This document shows, one piece after another, positions 7,860 through 11,863 of a DNA stretch of 11,863 nt. Source of the stretch: JAAYHV01 sp035268985. Its GTDB lineage: Bacteria; Bacillota; Clostridia; Peptostreptococcales; Anaerovoracaceae. Where the stretch lies: assembly GCA_035268985.1 (NCBI GenBank), contig DATFJV010000005.1, positions 1 through 11,863 on the forward strand, read 5' to 3'. How positions within the stretch are numbered: position 1 is the first letter of the stretch; every line of letters starts with the position of its first letter. The notes beneath the pieces are model-generated. The model did not search any database and was not told where the DNA came from. It was given only the letters and a program-made list of their open reading frames with translations. Position numbers and translations under genes: made by a program.

Positions 7860-7885
7860 ACAAATTGTTTAAATTTGTGTACACA
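7860..7885. repeat. Overlapping palindromes upstream of the redox-operon promoter
   Basis: ACAAATT (7860-7866) and AATTTGT (7872-7878) form a 7-bp inverted repeat with a 5-base centre. It overlaps a perfect 10-bp palindrome, TGTGTACACA (7876-7885). Both lie 26-51 bases upstream of the -35 box and just after the stop of the preceding gene. There is no T tract on the minus strand, so a terminator is unlikely; a regulator binding site is possible. Confidence 0.4.
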
Positions 7886-7886
7886 G

Positions 7887-8264
7887 TTATATAATTTTTG
7901 CTATTTTATAGATAAATTGACAATTGGTGTATTTCATGTCCATGAAACCCTTGGAATATGAGCTTTTAAGGGCATGTCTAATTGCATGTTCAACACAACT
8001 GTTGTTTGTATCATACTTTTTTGCGACCAAAGGATAAACCTGCTTTGTTATTGCGTTTGCACTAAACGAATTTTCCTTAACTGTAATAATGGATTCTTTT
8101 AAATATTCATAACCACAATAATTGCTTTGAATACCATATTCGTCCAATAGCATGCTTATTCTAACATCTAGAATTTTTCTATTAATAATTTCATTAATAT
8201 ACTCTTCTTTTAAATAATCTAAACTATCTTCGCTAAATAATAAATAAACTTCATTTAAATTCAT
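7887..8264 (-). CDS. Stand-alone Spo0A C-terminal (DNA-binding) domain protein
   Basis: This 125-aa protein matches the Spo0A effector domain from about residue 35 to the end. ISMLLDEYGI, GYEYLKESI, ITKQVYPLVAKKYDT and CVEHAIRHAL correspond to the Spo0A blocks around GYLYLREAI, ITKVLYPDIAKKYNT and RVERAIRHAI, the last being the DNA-recognition helix. The receiver domain with its phosphorylated Asp is absent; only about 35 unrelated residues precede the DNA-binding part. The segment after the recognition helix is also shorter than in Spo0A. It is probably a cytoplasmic DNA-binding regulator that does not depend on phosphorelay input. Its ATG overlaps the comEA stop (ATGA at 8264-8261) and its own ribosome site is weak, so it relies on coupling to comEA. 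The family is recognised; target genes are unknown. Confidence 0.82.
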   Translation of the reverse strand: MNLNEVYLLFSEDSLDYLKEEYINEIINRKILDVRISMLLDEYGIQSNYCGYEYLKESIITVKENSFSANAITKQVYPLVAKKYDTNNSCVEHAIRHALKSSYSKGFMDMKYTNCQFIYKIAKII

Positions 8265-8842
8265 ACTGTAATTTCTTTCTTAATTTTATTATAGGTTGCA
8301 GTACCAATACCATTGATTTTTAATATATCTTCTATTGAATCAAAACCATTATTTTCATTTCTATAATTAATTATCATCTGTGCAGTAACAGGGCCTATAC
8401 CCGTTAATTCCTCTAATTTATTAGCATCTGCAAGATTTAAATTTATTAATCCATTTTCAGTATAACTTTCCCCAATTTTAGGTATTATAATTTTTTCTCC
8501 ATCTTTAACTTCCTTTGCGCGATTTATATTAGTTACATTTCCATCGGAAGTTGCACCTCCAGCCATTTCTATTATCTCATACAATCTAGTTCCATGCTCT
8601 ACTTTATAAACTCCTGGGCTAGCAACACAACCGTCTATATCCACATATATTTCATTTGTAACTACTTCTGAAACATTATCTTTTTCTCCTTGGTCAGTTA
8701 TAACGTATCCTTCATTTTCTTTATTCCCATTTATAATACAAAAAAAGATAGCTAATAACACCACAAATATGGTAATTGCTATCTTTTTTATTATAGGGTT
8801 TGATAAATAATCTCTTAATTTATCTAAATTCATACCAATCAT
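8261..8842 (-). CDS. comEA: ComEA-like membrane-anchored DNA-binding protein (SLBB + helix-hairpin-helix)
   Basis: ComEA-type proteins bind double-stranded DNA outside the membrane during natural transformation. The 193-aa protein has one N-terminal membrane helix (about 17-37), an acidic linker, an SLBB domain (about 64-122; IYVDIDGCVASPGVYKV, then AGGATSDGN) and a C-terminal helix-hairpin-helix pair (132-193) with LNLADANKLEELTGIGP and ILKINGIGTATYNKIKK. This order and length are normal for ComEA of Gram-positive bacteria. Start: AAGGAG ends 6 bases before ATG 8842; a second ATG three codons on is too far from it. In many genomes comEC follows comEA; here a Spo0A-domain gene does. Whether the organism is transformable cannot be told from this window. 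Confidence 0.88.
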   Translation of the reverse strand: MIGMNLDKLRDYLSNPIIKKIAITIFVVLLAIFFCIINGNKENEGYVITDQGEKDNVSEVVTNEIYVDIDGCVASPGVYKVEHGTRLYEIIEMAGGATSDGNVTNINRAKEVKDGEKIIIPKIGESYTENGLINLNLADANKLEELTGIGPVTAQMIINYRNENNGFDSIEDILKINGIGTATYNKIKKEITV

Positions 8843-8875
8843 TTAAAACTCCTTCCTTCGCACACTTTTAATAAT

Positions 8876-8904
8876 ATATTATTACTAAAGTTAGCCAAAA
8901 TCAA
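8876..8904 (-). promoter_or_regulatory. Candidate sigma-A promoter of comEA and the Spo0A-domain gene
   Basis: TTGATT (8904-8899) and TAATAT (8881-8876) are 17 bases apart, with a likely start near 8869 and a leader of about 27 bases to ATG 8842. The -10 box has two mismatches. The gap from 8843 to 8949 holds nothing else recognisable, and no clear terminator for the upstream regulator gene was found in it. Confidence 0.45.
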
Positions 8905-8949
8905 GGTTTTTTCATTTATTGGCATATAAGTGTTAAAAGGATGCAATAT

Positions 8950-9612
8950 TTATTTTAATAAGCTTTCGCTCTCATCGTTAAAATAATCGATTTCGTCATT
9001 TAGGAATTCTTTTAATCTAAAACCCGAACTATTATCCCCCACAAATAAGATTTCATCTTTTTCCTTAAATGTCTCATATGGTCCTGGTGATATCTGTATG
9101 CTGTTATTTCTTTTAACTGCTACTATAGTAACACCTGTATTTTGCCATACCATTAATTCTTTAAAACATTTGCCTATTACCCAAGAGTCTTCAGGAACTG
9201 ATTCTTGGTAAATAGGAATATGTTCATTGTTTTTAAACCTAACCGAATATTCAATTATTGTGTTAGTCGCATCATATAATTCTTGGTCTAAAGATTCTCT
9301 TTCATTTATTATCTGATTAATCCTATTTCTCAAATCTTTAATGTTTTCTTTGTTTTTATAGTTGTCTATAAATTTACTTGCTTGTTCTTTTGAATTAACA
9401 TAAATTCCTTTTCCATGCTTTACTTCTACAATGTCCATATCTGAAAGTAATGTATTTGCTTTTCTAATTGTTTCCGGGGATACATTATATTCGCTAGCTA
9501 AAGTTGATCTTCCACTAATCTTAGTACCAATTTTAATTTCACTTTTAGATATTTTACTAGCCATATCTATGGCTATCTTCATGTATATAGGTAAACTACT
9601 AATTTTTTTCAT
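8950..9612 (-). CDS. busR: BusR-like GntR-family regulator with RCK_C (TrkA-C) sensor domain
   Basis: This is a transcriptional repressor of osmolyte uptake. The 220-aa protein has a GntR-type winged helix (about 5-74; STLASEYNVSPETIRKANTLL helix-turn-helix, then a wing with KHGKGIYV). A helical, probably coiled-coil linker follows (about 83-125), then an RCK_C/TrkA-C domain (about 131-205; DSWVIGKCFKEL, GVTIVAVKRN, FKEKDEILFVG). This architecture is that of BusR, known in lactococci and streptococci to bind c-di-AMP through RCK_C and repress the betaine transporter BusA. The adjacent transporter locus strongly supports the match; sensing of c-di-AMP here is inferred. Start: GAGG lies 8 bases before ATG 9612. 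A GTG three codons earlier abuts the ribosome site and is rejected. The gene follows the ATPase gene after 63 bases and appears to have its own promoter. Confidence 0.85.
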   Translation of the reverse strand: MKKISSLPIYMKIAIDMASKISKSEIKIGTKISGRSTLASEYNVSPETIRKANTLLSDMDIVEVKHGKGIYVNSKEQASKFIDNYKNKENIKDLRNRINQIINERESLDQELYDATNTIIEYSVRFKNNEHIPIYQESVPEDSWVIGKCFKELMVWQNTGVTIVAVKRNNSIQISPGPYETFKEKDEILFVGDNSSGFRLKEFLNDEIDYFNDESESLLK

Positions 9613-9623
9613 TAAATACACCT

Positions 9624-9640
9624 CGTTAGTTTTTATAACG
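9624..9640. promoter_or_regulatory. Possible autoregulatory operator of the BusR-like gene
   Basis: CGTTA (9624-9628) and TAACG (9636-9640) form an inverted repeat around an AT-only or nearly AT-only centre. It covers the predicted transcription start and reaches the ribosome site of the regulator gene. GntR-family operators are commonly short inverted repeats with AT-rich centres, so self-repression is a reasonable guess, with no direct support. Confidence 0.35.
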
Positions 9641-9642
9641 CT

Positions 9643-9671
9643 ATTCTAATATATCTGTTAACATTTATCAA
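9643..9671 (-). promoter_or_regulatory. Sigma-A-type promoter of the BusR-like gene
   Basis: TTGATA (9671-9666) and TAGAAT (9648-9643) are spaced by exactly 17 bases, ending about 30 bases before ATG 9612. It lies in the short gap after the ATPase stop, so the regulator can be made independently of the transporter transcript while also being reachable by read-through. Confidence 0.6.
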
Positions 9672-9675
9672 TAGT

Positions 9676-10851
9676 TTAAGATAAAGCTTTTACAACATCC
9701 TCATAATTTATAACTCCTCTTATGCGATTTCGCTTATCTGTTACAGCAACGTCGTAATCACTTTCTTCTAATCTGCTCCAAATTTCTGACAAGAAAGAAC
9801 TTCTATTTATTTTCTGATAGTCTTCATATATTAGCTTATCAATTACTAAATTATTTGATTTTTCTAGGCATTCTAAATCCACATAACCTAATAATTTATT
9901 ATCATAATCAACGACATAACAAAATTCTAATTCATTGTTTTTAAAATGCTCTAATACATTTTCTCTCAACTCACCTATCTTTGCAATACAATTCGGCTCC
10001 CTCATTATATTCCTTACCCTCATTATTCTTGATTTATCAACATCTTCAATGAAATTTTCCACATATTCATTTGCAGGATTTTTGAAAAACTCATTTGGCT
10101 TACCCATTTGAACTATTTCACCATCTTTCATAAGTGCTACTCTGTCGCCTAATCTAAAAGCTTCGTTCATATCATGGGTTATAAATATTACAGTTTTATC
10201 CATATAGTCTTCAATACTTAATAGATCATTTTGCATTTCTTTTCTAATAAGTGGGTCCAGTGCTGAAAAAGGTTCATCCATTAATAATATTTCTGAATCA
10301 TTGGCTAAAGCTCTAGCCAAACCAACTCTTTGTTTCATACCTCCACTAAGTTGTCTAGGAAAATATTTTTCCCAACCTTTAAGACCAACAAGTTCAATTG
10401 CATTTAATGCTTTTTCGCTTATTTCTTTTTCATCCAGTCTTTTTACTTCCAATCCATATTCAACATTTTTTATTACATTTCTGTGATTAAGTAATCCAAA
10501 ATGTTGAAAAACCATAGAAATCTTATTTCTTCTTAAATTAATTAATTGCTCTTTATTATACTCACAAATATCTTCACCATCTATTAATACTTGACCTCTA
10601 GTTGGTATGTTTAGCTTGTTTAAACATCTTATTAATGACGATTTACCACTACCGGATAACCCAACTATTACGAACATTTCCCCTTCTTCTATTTCTAAGC
10701 TAATATTGTTTACCCCTACAGCTAAACCAGTTTTCTCACGAACCTCTTTTATACTCAAGCCATCATCTAACATTGATAAAGCCTTTTCACTTTTTTTCCC
10801 AAATATTAAGGTGAGATCCTTAACTTTGATTTTATTACTCAACTTAATCAC
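9676..10851 (-). CDS. opuAA: Glycine betaine/proline-type ABC transporter ATP-binding protein with CBS domains
   Basis: This is the ATPase that powers osmolyte uptake through the OpuA/BusA/ProV-type transporter at the inner face of the membrane. The 391-aa protein shows an N-terminal family segment (IKVKDLTLIFGKK), Walker A GLSGSGKSS (64-72), Q-loop Gln116, signature LSGGM (168-172), Walker B ILLMDEP (188-194) and switch His226. A pair of CBS domains follows from about 275 to the end. In OpuA systems the CBS tandem is the ionic-strength or c-di-AMP-responsive part. The GTG start at 10851 overlaps the permease stop as GTGA, with AAAGGA 6 bases upstream. A TTG at 10842, 8 bases after GGAG, is an alternative that removes three residues. 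Exact substrate (betaine, carnitine, choline, proline) cannot be read from the ATPase. Confidence 0.93.
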   Translation of the reverse strand: MIKLSNKIKVKDLTLIFGKKSEKALSMLDDGLSIKEVREKTGLAVGVNNISLEIEEGEMFVIVGLSGSGKSSLIRCLNKLNIPTRGQVLIDGEDICEYNKEQLINLRRNKISMVFQHFGLLNHRNVIKNVEYGLEVKRLDEKEISEKALNAIELVGLKGWEKYFPRQLSGGMKQRVGLARALANDSEILLMDEPFSALDPLIRKEMQNDLLSIEDYMDKTVIFITHDMNEAFRLGDRVALMKDGEIVQMGKPNEFFKNPANEYVENFIEDVDKSRIMRVRNIMREPNCIAKIGELRENVLEHFKNNELEFCYVVDYDNKLLGYVDLECLEKSNNLVIDKLIYEDYQKINRSSFLSEIWSRLEESDYDVAVTDKRNRIRGVINYEDVVKALS

Positions 10852-11699
10852 TCCGTTTCCTTTAGTTTTTTTGCCACGCCTTGCAACACTCTATCAAGAA
10901 CTATTGCTAAAAATACTATTGAGAGTCCAGATTGAAACCCATTACCTACTTCCATTCTTCTAATAGATATTAAAACCTGTTCACCAATACCTTCAGCACC
11001 TATCATAGAAGATATAACTACCATGGCCATAGCCATCATTGTAGTTTGATTAATGCCTGTCATCATAGTTGACAAAGCCTGTGGAAATTCGATTTTTAAT
11101 AGCATTTGTTTGCTAGTTGAACCAAATGATTTACCTGCTTCAAGAATTTCTTTATTAACATTGGATATACCTAAATATGTTAATCTAATCAACGGCGGAA
11201 TGGCGTAAGTTGTAGTTGCTATAACTGCGGGCACTTTCCCAAACCCAAAAAACATAACTGCTGGTATTAGATATACAAAACTAGGCATAGTTTGCATTGC
11301 GTCTAAAATCGGCAAATTTATTTTTTTAATTATTTCAAACTTAGCCATTAATATGCCAATTGGAATGCCCAAAACTATAGATACTAGAACCGATATTACT
11401 ACAATAACTAACGTATATATCATAAGATCCCATAGCCCAAATAAACCTATGAGAAACATCATAATGGAAAAGGTTATAGCAGTTTTTAAACTATATAACT
11501 TATAGCTAACAAAAAACAACCCTGCTATAATTAACCACCATGGTAATATATTAAATGAATTTTCTACTACATTAAAAATCATCAATACAAAATTACTAAT
11601 GCCATCAAATAAACCGTCTCAATTTATTAATAACCAATTAACCGCTTTATCTATCGGTTCACTTATTGTAAACCTAAGATTTTCTGGAAAATTTAACAA
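10848..11699 (-). pseudogene. opuAB: Glycine betaine/proline-type ABC transporter permease, interrupted by in-frame TGA at codon 27
   Basis: This is the membrane channel subunit of the osmolyte transporter, with several hydrophobic helices. The cytoplasmic EAA loop (EAGKSFGSTSKQ, with the following KIEFP) contacts the ATPase. Translation should begin at TTG 11699, 7 bases after GGAG. The frame then runs in register through 26 codons typical of the family N-terminus to a TGA at 11621-11619. It continues with DGLFDGISNF and the intact 245-codon remainder. Read through, it has 283 codons, close to B. subtilis OpuAB, in which an aromatic residue (Phe, from memory) aligns with the stop. A TGG-to-TGA change would explain it. 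Re-initiation at TTG 11585 or ATG 11582 is possible, but no ribosome site precedes them. It could be a real mutation, a strain variant or a sequence error; the rest of the gene shows no decay. Confidence 0.85.
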
Positions 11700-11707
11700 A
11701 ATATCAC

Positions 11708-11722
11708 TCCTTTTTTAAAGGA
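11708..11722 (-). promoter_or_regulatory. opuAB: Small hairpin covering the permease ribosome site
   Basis: On the minus strand TCCTTT (11722-11717 region) and AAAGGA (11713-11708) are perfectly complementary around three A residues. The 3' arm contains most of the permease Shine-Dalgarno (AAAGGAG). It would lower translation of the permease relative to the binding protein. It shares two or three bases with the larger hairpin at 11721-11745, so the two compete at their junction. Confidence 0.4.
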
Positions 11723-11745
11723 TAGGGAATCTTTGATTCCCTATC
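11721..11745 (-). repeat. Perfect 11-bp hairpin between the binding-protein and permease genes
   Basis: GATAGGGAATC and GATTCCCTATC form an 11-bp stem with a three-base loop, starting 7 bases after the stop of the binding-protein gene. On the minus strand it is followed by CTTT and an A run rather than a long T tract, so it is at best a leaky terminator. Such intergenic hairpins after a binding-protein gene often protect its mRNA 3' end and allow more binding protein than permease. That role is inferred. Confidence 0.65.
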
Positions 11746-11752
11746 ACACTAT

Positions 11753-11863
11753 TTATAGATTTTCTATTATCTTACTGTATGCTTCATCAGATACCATGGG
11801 TTTCCATACTTCTTCATGATCGTTTAAAAACCAAATTGCAGCTTCATCAGCTTCAACTTCATT
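11753..11863 (-). CDS. opuAC: Glycine betaine-type ABC transporter substrate-binding protein, C-terminal fragment
   Basis: Only the last 36 codons are in the window; the gene continues past the right edge. The residues (EADEAAIWFLNDHEEVWKPM, ending KIIENL) resemble the terminal helix region of OpuAC/ProX-type binding proteins, where a conserved AA-x-W-(I/F)-x-(E/N) stretch and a later Trp occur. It lies directly upstream of the permease and ATPase genes, which supports the call. Its binding-site tryptophans are outside the window, so the ligand cannot be judged. Confidence 0.7.
   Translation of the reverse strand, partial: NEVEADEAAIWFLNDHEEVWKPMVSDEAYSKIIENL

Noticed and set aside
7860..7878. 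Terminator for the comEA/Spo0A-domain unit
   Set aside because: The stem is short and AT-rich, and on the minus strand it is followed by an A run, not a T tract.
11619..11621. TGA read as selenocysteine or generally as Trp
   Set aside because: No bacterial SECIS-like hairpin is evident just after the TGA, the family has no selenoprotein members known to me, and TGA is used as a normal stop in the window (comEA, permease end).

Overview
The window comes from an AT-rich, Gram-positive anaerobe of the Clostridia type. This is inferred from ferredoxin-based pyruvate metabolism (PFOR and NfnAB), a Spo0A-type DNA-binding domain, ComEA, strong AGGAGG-like ribosome sites and a c-di-AMP-type osmolyte regulator. 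The genus cannot be named from the sequence. Apart from a transposase fragment at the left edge, every gene lies on the minus strand.

Left edge (1-792): the 3' part of an ISL3-family insertion sequence. Its transposase reads in from outside the window and has Gly where the first catalytic Asp is expected. A likely right terminal repeat ends at 792, about 30 bp beyond the stop of the neighbouring operon. A strong hairpin with a minus-strand T6 tract (701-738) lies between the transposase and that end, so the insertion sequence itself probably supplies the terminator of the redox operon.

Redox operon (7834 down to 823): a good promoter precedes four tightly packed genes. They encode a soluble polyferredoxin made of two tandem RnfB-like modules with eight cysteine motifs, a single-chain pyruvate:ferredoxin oxidoreductase, and NfnA and NfnB of the NADH-dependent reduced ferredoxin:NADP+ oxidoreductase. 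The layout suggests a dedicated route from pyruvate through PFOR and the polyferredoxin to NfnAB, giving NADPH. The double-RnfB polyferredoxin is the most unusual protein in the window.

Middle (8904 down to 7887): a two-gene unit with its own promoter. comEA (SLBB plus helix-hairpin-helix DNA-binding protein) overlaps by ATGA a 125-residue protein that is essentially the Spo0A DNA-binding domain without a receiver domain.

Right part (11863 down to 8950): a glycine betaine/proline-type osmolyte uptake locus ordered binding protein (C-terminus only), permease, CBS-domain ATPase, then a GntR-RCK_C regulator of the BusR type. BusR proteins sense c-di-AMP and repress betaine uptake. The permease frame has an in-frame TGA at 11619-11621 that splits off 26 N-terminal codons. 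Read through, the protein has the normal family length. A perfect 11-bp hairpin separates the binding-protein gene from the permease and lies next to a small hairpin that covers the permease ribosome site.

Four start sites were set by ribosome-site spacing: 7728 (polyferredoxin), 2217 (nfnB), 9612 (busR-like) and 11699 (TTG, permease). No tRNA, rRNA, CRISPR array or replication origin was seen. No stretch of more than 300 bases lacks a gene.
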